A DNA stretch of 64,000 nt, from assembly GCF_026239655.1 (NCBI RefSeq), contig NZ_JAPIVO010000003.1, positions 186,001 through 250,000 on the forward strand, given 5' to 3'. Under the pieces are notes generated by a model. That model was not told the DNA's origin. It saw only the letters and a list, made by a program, of their open reading frames with translations, and searched no databases. Below, one piece after another: positions 9,052-17,979 of the stretch. The DNA comes from Pedobacter sp. MR2016-24. Lineage in GTDB: Bacteria > Bacteroidota > Bacteroidia > Sphingobacteriales > Sphingobacteriaceae. Every line of letters begins with the position of its first letter. Position 1 is the first letter of the stretch. Position numbers and translations under genes: made by a program.

Positions 9052-11526
9052 ATGCCACGTTGGGTCAAGCTCTCTCTAAAAATATTATCCGCACTTATAG
9101 TTCTTGTGATGCTTGCATTCATCGGCATTGCGATATATGTCAACATTCATAAAAAAGAACTGCTCATTTCGATCACAAAAGAACTGAATGAAAATCTCAA
9201 TGGCAGTCTTACTGTAGGCGCAATGGAACCTACCTTTCTGAAGGGCTTTCCGGGCGTATCAGTTTCACTGAGAAATGTAGAGATGAGAGACAGCCTGTGG
9301 AAGGTGCATCACCATTCGTTACTGAAAGCCGGCGCGTTTGATATTTCAGTTAATGCACTGGCTTTACTGAGCGGTACAATTGAGATCAGGAAAATTACCA
9401 TCTCGGATGCCTCAGTTTACTTGTTTACGGACAGCACCGGTTACAGCAATACTTCCCTGTTTAAAAAGGGAGCTAAAAAAGACAAGAAGACTACTGAGGA
9501 AAGCAGTTCGCCGGCAGAAATCAGAAGATTTGATTTAAACAGGGTAGGATTTATTATGGATAACCGGAAGGGCAATAAACTCTTTCTGTTTGCTGTACAA
9601 AACCTGAGCGGTAAAATCGACTATCCTTCTTCGGGCTGGAAAGCTGCTATTAATCTGAAGACAATGGTGAAAAGCCTGGCCTTCAATACAAAGAGAGGTA
9701 GTTTTATTAAGGACAAACTGGTGGAAGGAAATATTGATGCAGCATTTGATGAGGATAAAGGTGATATCACACTATCACCAAATATATTGAACATTGGTGA
9801 AGATCCATTCCTGTTAGCTGCTAAATTCAGCTTAGCTAAAGATCCTGTTGAGTTTGCTATTCATCTGGACGCTAAAGAAATTAAATGGAGAAATGCATCG
9901 GCATTGCTGGCACCAAATATCACGTCGAGGTTAAATATGTTTAATCTGGATAAGCCAATCAGGGTGAAGGCAACCATCGCAGGAAATATGGGAGCAGGTG
10001 GTGATCCTTCGATATTGGTGAATGCTACCGTTCGCAATAATAAATTGACAAATCCAGGCGGTATTGTGGAGGATTGTACATTTGATGGTGTATTTACGAA
10101 CAACTATGAAAAAGGCAAGGGGCTGACGGATGAGAATTCGGCCATACAGTTATATCGTTTTTCCGGTAAATATGGAGAAATGCCTTTTACTATTGATACT
10201 GTATTTATCCATAACCTGAATAAACCGGTGGCTACAGGTACTTTCAAGTCCAAATTTGAAGTGGCCAAACTTAACAATGTGCTGGGTGATGACCTGTTGC
10301 ATTTCACAAAAGGAACGGCCGACCTGAACCTGCATTATACGGCGGATATCGTGGATTATAAACTCAATAAACCCGTAGTAAGGGGTTATGTGAATGTGAA
10401 GAATGCAGATGTGAGTTATGTACCAAGGAATATCAATTTCAAGAATACATCAATCTCACTGAATTTCACACAAACGGATTTACTGATCAGGGATATCAGG
10501 CTCCAGAGCGGGAAGAGCATCGTTTTTATGGAAGGAAGTGTAAAGAATTTTATGAACCTGTATTATAACGAACCTGAAAAGATACTATTGCAATGGAAAA
10601 TACGGAGCCCGCAGTTACATGTGGGTGAATTTATAGGTTTCTTAGGGGCCAGAAAAGGAAGAGTGGCAGTTAAAGCCAAAAGTAAGCCGACCAATTTTGC
10701 TAAACAACTAAATACCATGCTGGATAAAGGTCGTGTGGAAATGAATATGACCATAGATAAGCTATATTATAACAAATTTGCGGGTACGGACGCCACTGCC
10801 GATATCTTATTATCTGAGGCAGGTATCTCTTTAAAAAACGTCAGTTTGAAAAATGGTGGCGGATCTGTTAAGTTAAATGGCAGCATCACACAAACAGAGG
10901 CTGTAAACAGGTTTACAGTGAATACAACGATTGCAAATGTTGACATGAAGAACTTCTTTTATTCATTTGATAACTTTGGATTAAAGGCATTGACCTATAA
11001 AAATCTTCGGGGTAAATTCTTCACCAGGACCAGTGTAAAAGGAAATATCACCGATCAGGGCAAAATTGTGCCAAAATCTATGCACGGCAGTATTGTGTTC
11101 GACCTGAAACAGGGTGCTTTGGTAGGATTTGATGCGATCAAGAATGTAGGCAAATTTGCTTTTCCTTTCAGGGATCTGGATAATATCACCTTTAGTAACC
11201 TGAATGGCAAATTTGATATCAAAGGCGATCAGATTGTCATCAACCCCATGCTGATTAACTCCAGTGTTTTAAATATGAATGTTGCGGGTGTTTATTCTAT
11301 GAATAAGGGCACGAATATCGTACTGGATGTACCTTTGAGAAATCCGAAAAAGGATGAAGATATTACCAGTAAAAAAGAGATTAAGGAGCGCAGGATGAAA
11401 GGTATTGTAGTACATATCCTGGCGACTGACGGAGATGATGGCAAAATCAAGTTCAAGCTGATCCGGAACAGGGATAAGACCAAAGATGACGAGAAGGATA
11501 AAAAACAGGAGAGTTTACAACCTTAA
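9052..11526 (+). CDS. AsmA-like envelope protein
   Basis: Large AsmA-family protein (824 aa). It starts with one transmembrane helix (about residues 8-30), followed by the family-typical opening in which a short helix leads to GSLTVGAMEPTFLKGFPGVSVSLRNV. The long periplasmic part is beta-rich and repetitive. Related proteins form periplasmic bridges implicated in phospholipid transport or outer-membrane assembly. A charged K/D/E-rich tail ends the protein. Its stop overlaps the end of the convergent 78-aa gene by 4 bp. The family call is good; the exact role is inferred. Confidence 0.8.
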   Translation: MPRWVKLSLKILSALIVLVMLAFIGIAIYVNIHKKELLISITKELNENLNGSLTVGAMEPTFLKGFPGVSVSLRNVEMRDSLWKVHHHSLLKAGAFDISVNALALLSGTIEIRKITISDASVYLFTDSTGYSNTSLFKKGAKKDKKTTEESSSPAEIRRFDLNRVGFIMDNRKGNKLFLFAVQNLSGKIDYPSSGWKAAINLKTMVKSLAFNTKRGSFIKDKLVEGNIDAAFDEDKGDITLSPNILNIGEDPFLLAAKFSLAKDPVEFAIHLDAKEIKWRNASALLAPNITSRLNMFNLDKPIRVKATIAGNMGAGGDPSILVNATVRNNKLTNPGGIVEDCTFDGVFTNNYEKGKGLTDENSAIQLYRFSGKYGEMPFTIDTVFIHNLNKPVATGTFKSKFEVAKLNNVLGDDLLHFTKGTADLNLHYTADIVDYKLNKPVVRGYVNVKNADVSYVPRNINFKNTSISLNFTQTDLLIRDIRLQSGKSIVFMEGSVKNFMNLYYNEPEKILLQWKIRSPQLHVGEFIGFLGARKGRVAVKAKSKPTNFAKQLNTMLDKGRVEMNMTIDKLYYNKFAGTDATADILLSEAGISLKNVSLKNGGGSVKLNGSITQTEAVNRFTVNTTIANVDMKNFFYSFDNFGLKALTYKNLRGKFFTRTSVKGNITDQGKIVPKSMHGSIVFDLKQGALVGFDAIKNVGKFAFPFRDLDNITFSNLNGKFDIKGDQIVINPMLINSSVLNMNVAGVYSMNKGTNIVLDVPLRNPKKDEDITSKKEIKERRMKGIVVHILATDGDDGKIKFKLIRNRDKTKDDEKDKKQESLQP

Positions 11527-11759
11527 TCGGGCTGTAAACTCTCAAATTTATCACCTATGGTGTAAATGAAATCTTCCTCAAGATCTATGTCGTCATTGGT
11601 TACCCACATATCTTCCTCAGAAAGGAAGATCTCAAACTCTGGTTTGCCAGAGAGTGTAACCATATATTTTACTTCATCAGCTTCTTCAATTTCAGTAACA
11701 ATTACCGGAATAGTATCGCCTTCAAATTCTATTTCAAATTCAGTTGTTGTATTTGCCAT
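11523..11759 (-). CDS. Small acidic conserved-looking protein, unknown function
   Basis: A 78-aa, strongly acidic protein (many E/D, few K/R) with no signal peptide or membrane helix. It begins MANTTTEFEIEFEGDTIPVIV and looks like a compact beta-rich cytoplasmic domain. Its 3' end overlaps the stop of the AsmA-like gene on the other strand by 4 bp. A strong hairpin lies just upstream of its start (11772-11807), so it is probably transcribed separately from the nuclease gene. No function is recognised. Confidence 0.65.
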   Translation of the reverse strand: MANTTTEFEIEFEGDTIPVIVTEIEEADEVKYMVTLSGKPEFEIFLSEEDMWVTNDDIDLEEDFIYTIGDKFESLQPD

Positions 11760-11771
11760 GCCTCAAATATA

Positions 11772-11807
11772 TTAAAAGAGGACAAACCATAGGCTGTCCT
11801 CTTTTAA
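11772..11807. terminator. Hairpin terminator downstream of the nuclease gene
   Basis: A 13-bp perfect stem (11772-11784 with 11795-11807) and 10-nt loop, with A/T runs in the base of the stem. It lies 20 bp after the nuclease stop on the minus strand and 12 bp before the start of the 78-aa gene. Confidence 0.75.
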
Positions 11808-11826
11808 AATTAAATAAATTTTGTGA

Positions 11827-13245
11827 TTAGTTGGCCGTATCTACTTTAGTTTCGATAGCATCCTGAACTGTTTTAGGTAACTGAGATAATAGATCGTAAC
11901 CAGTAGCTTGTTCAATTGCTCTTACGGTTACCCTGTATTTCTTCCAGTCAGTATCTATCGTATTGATATTTGGTGTATTGACAGCAATGACACGAGTAGT
12001 TGCAGAAACCCTGCTCAAATCACCATCTCCAGTCGGGATAATTACAGCAATTTTCCACACGTTAGCAGGAACAGTGACTTTACCATCAGCGATTGATGTT
12101 TTTACGCCACCAGAGCTTCCTACACCACCAGCACCATAACTGCCCATAATGATATACACTTCATTGCCTTCCAGTACTTTATTTCTCAAATATTCCTCCA
12201 TAAGTCTCCATGTTTGCTGGTTGTTTTGCGGTGCCTGAGGAATCATATTCGTCATCAGAAAAGTGGCGCTGTTTGCATTTGCTGAACTTGAACGGTCCGC
12301 TGATGGTATGTTATGGCCACGATCAAATCCAGAGCCGGAGTAGCTATTGCTTTGCACCTGAAATGCTGTAGCAGGTAATCCGATAAATCCTGCGAAATCG
12401 TCTTTTCTTGCTGCTACCTTAGTCATGTTACTGGCATCTAAATGCCAGCTTACCCAGTTTGGTGTACCGCGGCTACTGCTATAAGACTGTACATAATAAC
12501 TCTGATCAATTAAGAAGTTATCAGGAGTCACCATATTTGCAGTTGATGGATTTCCAAACAGAGCATTGCTATTGTCGCCTGCTGCAGGTTGAGCGTCTGT
12601 TCCCGCTGTAACACCTCTTGGCGTTGCGGGAGGAGCTGGAGTCGGATCAACTGGTTCAACTGGATCAATGTCAGGTGTTTCGGCAGCAATACCTGGATCG
12701 CCTGTGCCTCTGAATGTAATATCATCTAAGTTAATCCTTGTATTTCCTGTTTTTTTGATCTGGAAACGAACCTTTGCAGTAGTCGTTACTGCAAATGAAT
12801 CAAGTTTCAAAGAAGAATTGTCGTCATTAATATCTGTACCTACTTGTGTAAAAGTTGTTCCTCCATCAATAGACATCATTAACTGCCAGGTAGAAGCGGC
12901 ATCAGCACCAAATTTACCATGCTTTATATAAAGCATCTTCATACCTGAAACATCAAAATTCATAGTCATCTTACCATTACGCAATCTGATGCTTTTAGCG
13001 CCATTTTTTAAATCAGTAGCAAGATTTCCTACAACGGCATCATCAAGATTCCATGAACCAGTGGGCATGTTCACATTAGCCGCTGCATAAGCTGTTTTTG
13101 CAGCAGTATTTTCAAAATCCTCAGTAATCATGTAGGTGGCTATCGGTGCTACCGGCTCTTCTGCTACAATTTCTTCCGTAGTTTTTTTTGAACAGCCTGC
13201 CAGTATGAGGGCGAGGCTCGAATAGATAAATAGTTGTTTAATCAT
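11827..13245 (-). CDS. Secreted lipoprotein DNA/RNA non-specific endonuclease (NUC1 family)
   Basis: A 472-aa lipoprotein (lipobox LILAGC, Cys18). Residues about 40-185 form a Gly/Thr-rich beta domain resembling a cleaved-adhesin/jelly-roll module. A Pro-rich linker (about 195-215) follows, then the NUC1 domain with the catalytic DRGH motif (residues 308-311) and the metal-ligand region TNMIPQAPQNNQQTW. Such enzymes cut extracellular DNA and RNA for nutrient scavenging or biofilm turnover. The extra N-terminal domain probably aids surface placement or binding. A terminator hairpin follows the stop. Confidence 0.9.
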   Translation of the reverse strand: MIKQLFIYSSLALILAGCSKKTTEEIVAEEPVAPIATYMITEDFENTAAKTAYAAANVNMPTGSWNLDDAVVGNLATDLKNGAKSIRLRNGKMTMNFDVSGMKMLYIKHGKFGADAASTWQLMMSIDGGTTFTQVGTDINDDNSSLKLDSFAVTTTAKVRFQIKKTGNTRINLDDITFRGTGDPGIAAETPDIDPVEPVDPTPAPPATPRGVTAGTDAQPAAGDNSNALFGNPSTANMVTPDNFLIDQSYYVQSYSSSRGTPNWVSWHLDASNMTKVAARKDDFAGFIGLPATAFQVQSNSYSGSGFDRGHNIPSADRSSSANANSATFLMTNMIPQAPQNNQQTWRLMEEYLRNKVLEGNEVYIIMGSYGAGGVGSSGGVKTSIADGKVTVPANVWKIAVIIPTGDGDLSRVSATTRVIAVNTPNINTIDTDWKKYRVTVRAIEQATGYDLLSQLPKTVQDAIETKVDTAN

Positions 13246-13507
13246 AAATTTTAATTATTCCCCGATAATGGGACGACAAATATCAGCTATTGCTATTATG
13301 CTAATGTTAGGAATTTGCTTTTATTTGCAACAATTTTGTGGCTTATATATTATTTTGGCTAAATATCCAGAAACCGTAACCCCGGATTAAACGTATAATC
13401 ATTGTTTAAACGACAATTTTTAAAACATTTCCTTTTTGGTCATGTTTTTGATATTTGAATTTCACACGGAATACTGAATTCCAAACAAGAATTATTGCTT
13501 TCACATA
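13246..13507. promoter_or_regulatory. Divergent intergenic region, nuclease / kai-like cluster
   Basis: A 262-bp AT-rich region between divergent genes, so it should hold promoters for both. An imperfect palindrome, ATTGT-N7-ACAAT, lies at 13401-13417, about 90 bp before the kaiC-like start. A TTTTTG run near 13445-13450 could be part of a -7 element, but no clean -33/-7 pair was found. Confidence 0.35.
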
Positions 13508-15259
13508 ATGAGTAAAAAACTTAAAAAAACGCCCGGAGTTGATCCAATCAATTTTTTGCAAAAATCGCCAACAGGTATCGCAGGTCTTGATGAGATCACA
13601 AACGGAGGCTTGCCATTAGGGAGGCCTACATTAATTTGCGGCAGTGCAGGATGTGGTAAAACACTGATGTCTGTTGAATATGTTGTAAGAGGCGCTTTAC
13701 AGTTCAATGAACCCGGGGTATTTATGGCCTTTGAGGAGAAAGCTGAAGAATTGGCTTTAAACGTAGCATCACTTGGTTTTGACCTTGACCGGCTTATTGC
13801 TGATAAAATGCTGAAGGTAGATCATGTACATATTGAGCGCAGTGAAATTGAAGAGACAGGAGAATATGACCTGGATGGTTTATTTATCAGATTAGGCTAT
13901 GCAATTGATAGCATCGGTGCAAAAAGGGTTGTGCTTGATACAATTGAGAATTTATTCTCTGGTTTAACTAATGAAAATATCCTTCGTGCAGAGTTACGCA
14001 GGCTTTTTCAATGGCTGAAAGAAAAAGGCGTAACCGCGATCATTACTGGTGAGCGTGGAGAGAGTTCACTAACGAGACAGGGACTGGAAGAATACGTGTC
14101 TGACTGTGTGATTTTGCTTGATCATCGTATCAATGACCAGATTTCTACACGATTGCTTCGTATTGTTAAATATAGAGGCTCGATGCACGGAACAAACGAA
14201 TATCCATTTCTGATTGACGAGGAAGGGATTTCTGTTTTACCTGTCACCTCACTTCAGCTGGATTCCGAGGTTTCATCTGAAACCATATCTTCCGGTATCG
14301 CCGGATTAGACAGGATGCTGAGCAGCAGAGGATTTTTTAAGGGCAGTAGTATTCTTGTCTCCGGTACAGCCGGAACGGGTAAAACGAGTATAGCAGCATC
14401 CTTTGCAGATGCCACCTGTGCCAGTCAGAAAAAATGTATCTATTTTGCATTTGAAGAATCTCCTAAGCAGATTTTAAGAAATATGCAGTCTATAGGTCTT
14501 GATTTGTCTACCCATGTGGAGCGCGGTTTACTGGAGTTTCATGCTTCCAGACCTACACTTCACGGATTGGAAATGCATTTGGTTGCCATTCATAAGAAAA
14601 TAAAAAAATTCAGTCCGGATGTAGTGATCCTTGATCCGATCACGAATCTGATCACTGTAGGATCAGTTAGTGAAGTCAAAGCCATGCTGATCAGGTTGAT
14701 TGATTTCCTGCAGAATGAAAACATTACAGTAATGTTTACTGCACTTACACTGAATAAAAGCACCAATGAACAAACCGATGAGGGGATATCATCGTTGGTA
14801 GATGCCTGGTTGCTGATTCGTGACATTGAAAATAATGGCGAAAGGAATCGTGGTTTGTATGTGATGAAATCCAGAGGTATGGATCATTCCAACCAGGTAC
14901 GGGAATTTATTATTACAGCCGGGGGGCTGGAACTGGTGGATGTTTACCTCGGTCCTGAAGGTGTATTGACAGGATCAGCAAGAGAGGCACATATATTGCG
15001 TGAAGAAACAGGTATTGCCCTGCAAGGTCATGCAATTAGTCGTAAAGACCGTGAAATTTTAAGAAAGCGTAAAGTACTTGAAGCTAAAATTGCCAGTTTA
15101 CAAAGTGAATTTGAATCTGTTGAAGAAGAACTCAACAAAGTGTACCTGGAAGAAGAGCTGAAAAAGAGCATCATTGAAAAAACGAGGCTCGAAATGCTGA
15201 ACAAGCGTCGCGGAGTAGATACACAAGCAACAACAAAAGCAGGCCGTAAAAAAAAATAA
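13508..15259 (+). CDS. KaiC-like double-domain RecA ATPase
   Basis: A 583-aa KaiC homologue with two RecA/KaiC lobes. Walker A motifs are GSAGCGKT (45-52) and GTAGTGKT (286-293). Each lobe has the paired catalytic glutamates after the Walker A strand (AFEEKAEE and AFEESPKQ). The second lobe carries GISSLVD, with Ser428/Ser429 aligning with the Ser431/Thr432 autophosphorylation sites of cyanobacterial KaiC. A charged coiled-coil-like tail (about 505-583) ends in a Lys-rich stretch. It is followed after 1 bp by the first kaiB-like gene. It probably acts as a phospho-switch ATPase, but a circadian role is not shown because no kaiA is present. Confidence 0.88.
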   Translation: MSKKLKKTPGVDPINFLQKSPTGIAGLDEITNGGLPLGRPTLICGSAGCGKTLMSVEYVVRGALQFNEPGVFMAFEEKAEELALNVASLGFDLDRLIADKMLKVDHVHIERSEIEETGEYDLDGLFIRLGYAIDSIGAKRVVLDTIENLFSGLTNENILRAELRRLFQWLKEKGVTAIITGERGESSLTRQGLEEYVSDCVILLDHRINDQISTRLLRIVKYRGSMHGTNEYPFLIDEEGISVLPVTSLQLDSEVSSETISSGIAGLDRMLSSRGFFKGSSILVSGTAGTGKTSIAASFADATCASQKKCIYFAFEESPKQILRNMQSIGLDLSTHVERGLLEFHASRPTLHGLEMHLVAIHKKIKKFSPDVVILDPITNLITVGSVSEVKAMLIRLIDFLQNENITVMFTALTLNKSTNEQTDEGISSLVDAWLLIRDIENNGERNRGLYVMKSRGMDHSNQVREFIITAGGLELVDVYLGPEGVLTGSAREAHILREETGIALQGHAISRKDREILRKRKVLEAKIASLQSEFESVEEELNKVYLEEELKKSIIEKTRLEMLNKRRGVDTQATTKAGRKKK

Positions 15260-15260
15260 A

Positions 15261-15557
15261 ATGAGTATAGCAGAACAAACATGGGAGCTTCGACTTTATA
15301 TAGCAGGTAAAACACCAAAATCTGTCAGTGCATTGAATAATTTGAATAAATATTGCGAAGAGCATTTACAGGGAAAGTATAAAATAGAAATTATAGATCT
15401 CTTGTTGCATCCTCAGCTTGCTGAAGGTGATCAGATCTTTGCAGTACCGACGCTGGTACGTAAAGTCCCTGTGCCGATCCGTAAGATTATCGGCGATTTA
15501 AGTAATGAAGAAAAGGTGCTTGTTGGATTGAACATCATACCTATAAAAACTACATAA
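15261..15557 (+). CDS. KaiB-like protein 1
   Basis: A 98-aa KaiB homologue of thioredoxin-like/fold-switch type. Conserved family stretches are [34 protein letters not shown] and the strongly diagnostic [15 protein letters not shown]. Cyanobacterial KaiB is about 100 aa, so this is full length. It starts 1 bp after the KaiC-like stop and ends 1 bp before the second kaiB-like gene. Predicted to bind the KaiC-like ATPase. Confidence 0.9.
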   Translation: MSIAEQTWELRLYIAGKTPKSVSALNNLNKYCEEHLQGKYKIEIIDLLLHPQLAEGDQIFAVPTLVRKVPVPIRKIIGDLSNEEKVLVGLNIIPIKTT

Positions 15558-15558
15558 T

Positions 15559-15846
15559 TTGGAAGCCGCTAAAGAGTATCTTCTGAAACTATTTGTCACC
15601 GGGGCTTCGCCTCATTCTGTGCGTGCGATTAACAACATTAAAGACATTTGCGAAAAATACCTTAAGGATAATTATACGCTCGAAGTTATAGATGTGTATC
15701 AGCTCCCAGAAGTTGCGCAGCAGGAACAAATCATCGCATTGCCCACTTTAATTAAAAAATCCCCGGCGCCGGAAAGGCGACTGGTAGGAGACATGTCTGA
15801 CACAGCAAAGGTACTAAGAGGATTAGGCATTGCAATAACTGTATAA
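15559..15846 (+). CDS. KaiB-like protein 2 (TTG start)
   Basis: A second 95-aa KaiB homologue, diverged from the first: LLKLFVTGASPHSVRAINNI, QQEQIIALPTLIKKSPAPERR and LVGDMSDTAKVLRGLG. No ATG or GTG precedes the conserved first strand, so TTG at 15559 is taken as the start, 1 bp after the preceding stop. This suggests translational coupling and perhaps lower expression than KaiB 1. The two copies may bind different KaiC states or compete with the downstream kinase. Confidence 0.85.
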   Translation: MEAAKEYLLKLFVTGASPHSVRAINNIKDICEKYLKDNYTLEVIDVYQLPEVAQQEQIIALPTLIKKSPAPERRLVGDMSDTAKVLRGLGIAITV

Positions 15847-15848
15847 GT

Positions 15849-17510
15849 ATGAGTGGCGAGAAGTTACAGGAAGAATTAGAAGCAGAATTGAGAGAGTTGC
15901 GCTTTCAGCTGGAGGAAGCCAATGATACCATTGAAGCCATAAGAACGGGCATGGTAGATGCTTTTGTGGTACATGGACAGGAAGGGCATCAGTTATACAC
16001 CTTAAAAAGTGCTGACCATACCTACAGGGTACTGATCGAAAAAATGGGAGAGGGCGCCATCACTTTAAATAAAGACGGCGTAATTTTGTACAGCAATTCG
16101 CGTTTTTCCGCTATGGTTGGCTTACCGCTCGAAAAAATCATTGGCAAGACCTTTAATGAATTGATTTTGGGTTCTTCGCTGGAGGACATGAACTGGATCA
16201 TGCAGCAGAAAGGACTAAACGATTATAAAAAGGAGATCAACCTGGTAAAGTCTGACTTATCCACGATGCCGGTGCTGATTTCAATTACAAACCTGAGCCT
16301 TGAAGAAGGTATTTCTTTGAGTATCGTGCTGACCGACCTCAGCGCTCAGAAGGAAGCACAGCAGGTATTGAGTGCTAAAAATACAGAACTGGAAGCGGCA
16401 AGAAATGAAGCTTTAAAACTAAACAATGAACTGGAAGATACGGTCGAAGAACGTACCCGTGATCTTTCGGTTAGCAAAGAGCATTTTATGCTGCTGGCCA
16501 ATAATATCCCTCAGATTACCTGGACGAATTTACCGGACGGACAGTTCAACTTTTTCAATCAGCGCTGGTTTGACTATACGGGATTATCATTTGATCAGAC
16601 CTTTGATGAAGGTTGGGCGAATGTTATACATCCTGATGATCTGATAGAAACGCAGCTTAGATTTTCACAGAGCCTGACTACAGGCGAGGTCTTTGAAATG
16701 GAAAACCGGTATAAATATAATGACGGTAGTTACAGATGGCATTTGAACAGGAGTATTCCATTAAAGGATGAATCAGGGCAGCTGTTGTTCTGGGTAGGAA
16801 CGGCTACAGATATTGACGACCAGCGGAAATCTATTGAGAAGAAGGATGAGTTTATCGGTATTGCCAGTCACGAATTGAAAACTCCTCTAACCAGCTTAAA
16901 GGCATATTTGCAGCTCATCTCGAGCTATAAAAAAGAAGTGGTACCTGAACAGGTAAAGACATTTGTTGTTAAAGCGGAAAGTTCGATTGGTAAACTGCAG
17001 ACGCTGGTGAATGACCTTCTGGATGTGAGTAAAATACAAGCCGGGAAATTACATTTTAGCTCAGTTGATATTGATGTGAATGAGCTGGTGAGGTCATGTA
17101 CAGAGAACGCAGGTTATATGTATCCTGATTACGATATTACCTTTATTGCGACAGAACCCTATATCATAAATGGGAATGTGGAACGTTTAGAGCAGGTAAT
17201 GATGAACATGATCAACAATGCGGTGAAATATTCACCAGTCAATAAAGACATTACCCTGGCTGTGAGTAAGGAAGCGGATAAGGTGAAGATAGCGGTAAAG
17301 GATCATGGTATTGGCCTTTCGAGTAGTCAGGTAGATAAAATATTTGAACGCTTTTACCGAGTGGATGACAGGAATTTCTCTGCGAGCGGATTAGGTATGG
17401 GATTGTACATTTCAATGGAGATTATTAAAAGCCATAATGGAACGATGGGTGTGGAGAGCGAAATTAATAATGGATCTACCTTTTACGTATTATTACCAAC
17501 CAGTTCATGA
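15849..17510 (+). CDS. PAS-domain sensor histidine kinase linked to the Kai-like genes
   Basis: A 553-aa soluble hybrid-type sensor without obvious membrane helices. It has an N-terminal coiled coil (1-40), a first PAS (about 60-175, VLIEKMGEGAITLNKDG), a coiled-coil linker (about 180-210) and a second PAS/PAC (about 213-330, NIPQITWTNLPDGQF through WVGTATDIDDQR). These are followed by HisKA with the phospho-acceptor His341 in SHELKTPLTSL, and an HATPase domain with N box (NMINNAVKYSP) and G boxes (DHGIGLS, GLGMGLYIS). No receiver domain is present and no response regulator is adjacent. It probably reads or reports the Kai-like complex, as SasA does in cyanobacteria, but it lacks a KaiB-like N-terminus. 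Confidence 0.88.
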   Translation: MSGEKLQEELEAELRELRFQLEEANDTIEAIRTGMVDAFVVHGQEGHQLYTLKSADHTYRVLIEKMGEGAITLNKDGVILYSNSRFSAMVGLPLEKIIGKTFNELILGSSLEDMNWIMQQKGLNDYKKEINLVKSDLSTMPVLISITNLSLEEGISLSIVLTDLSAQKEAQQVLSAKNTELEAARNEALKLNNELEDTVEERTRDLSVSKEHFMLLANNIPQITWTNLPDGQFNFFNQRWFDYTGLSFDQTFDEGWANVIHPDDLIETQLRFSQSLTTGEVFEMENRYKYNDGSYRWHLNRSIPLKDESGQLLFWVGTATDIDDQRKSIEKKDEFIGIASHELKTPLTSLKAYLQLISSYKKEVVPEQVKTFVVKAESSIGKLQTLVNDLLDVSKIQAGKLHFSSVDIDVNELVRSCTENAGYMYPDYDITFIATEPYIINGNVERLEQVMMNMINNAVKYSPVNKDITLAVSKEADKVKIAVKDHGIGLSSSQVDKIFERFYRVDDRNFSASGLGMGLYISMEIIKSHNGTMGVESEINNGSTFYVLLPTSS

Positions 17511-17974
17511 GATACTTTTTAACATTTCTGCTTTGTAGCATCTTTCATTTCGGGTACGCACAGGACATACCACTGAAAACGTTAATGACCTATATTAACA
17601 AACCCGTAACGGCAATAAGAGATAGTTTAACTGTCAGGGGCTGGGCAGATCATGCAGAATTATCCGGAACAAAAGCGAATCAGTTATACCAGACCTTTTC
17701 CTATGGTACAAAAAAATCGAACCCCGCTGAGGCATTGGCCTGGTTCAGAATCCATGCGGACGATCATGTGGTGAATCAGTTGTATTATCAATTACCCGGG
17801 ATGGAATCGTATACAATCATCCTGAATGAACTGAAAGCGATAAGTACGGAGAAAAAAGAGGTGCAGACCATTGAAAACAACCAGATCAGCAGTTATTATC
17901 TAAGCCCTGATTATACCTTTCAGACGATTGTTGGCGGAGGTTCTTATACCCTGATGGTGATGACCAACAAATAA
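17507..17974 (+). CDS. Small exported protein coupled to the Kai-like operon, unknown function
   Basis: A 155-aa protein with a clear signal peptide (cleavage probably after FGYA). Its ATG overlaps the histidine kinase stop (ATGA), so it is almost certainly translated from the same mRNA. The mature part has about 130 residues, mixed alpha/beta, with no recognised domain. It ends 5 bp from the convergent Omp85-type gene. It could be a periplasmic sensor or reporter component of the same system, or simply a co-transcribed passenger. Confidence 0.7.
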   Translation: MRYFLTFLLCSIFHFGYAQDIPLKTLMTYINKPVTAIRDSLTVRGWADHAELSGTKANQLYQTFSYGTKKSNPAEALAWFRIHADDHVVNQLYYQLPGMESYTIILNELKAISTEKKEVQTIENNQISSYYLSPDYTFQTIVGGGSYTLMVMTNK

Positions 17975-17979
17975 AGCTG

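Noticed and set aside
13508..15846. Calling the kai-like genes a circadian clock
   Set aside because: No kaiA and no shown oscillation; KaiBC proteins outside cyanobacteria are often linked to stress responses, so only a Kai-type switch is claimed.
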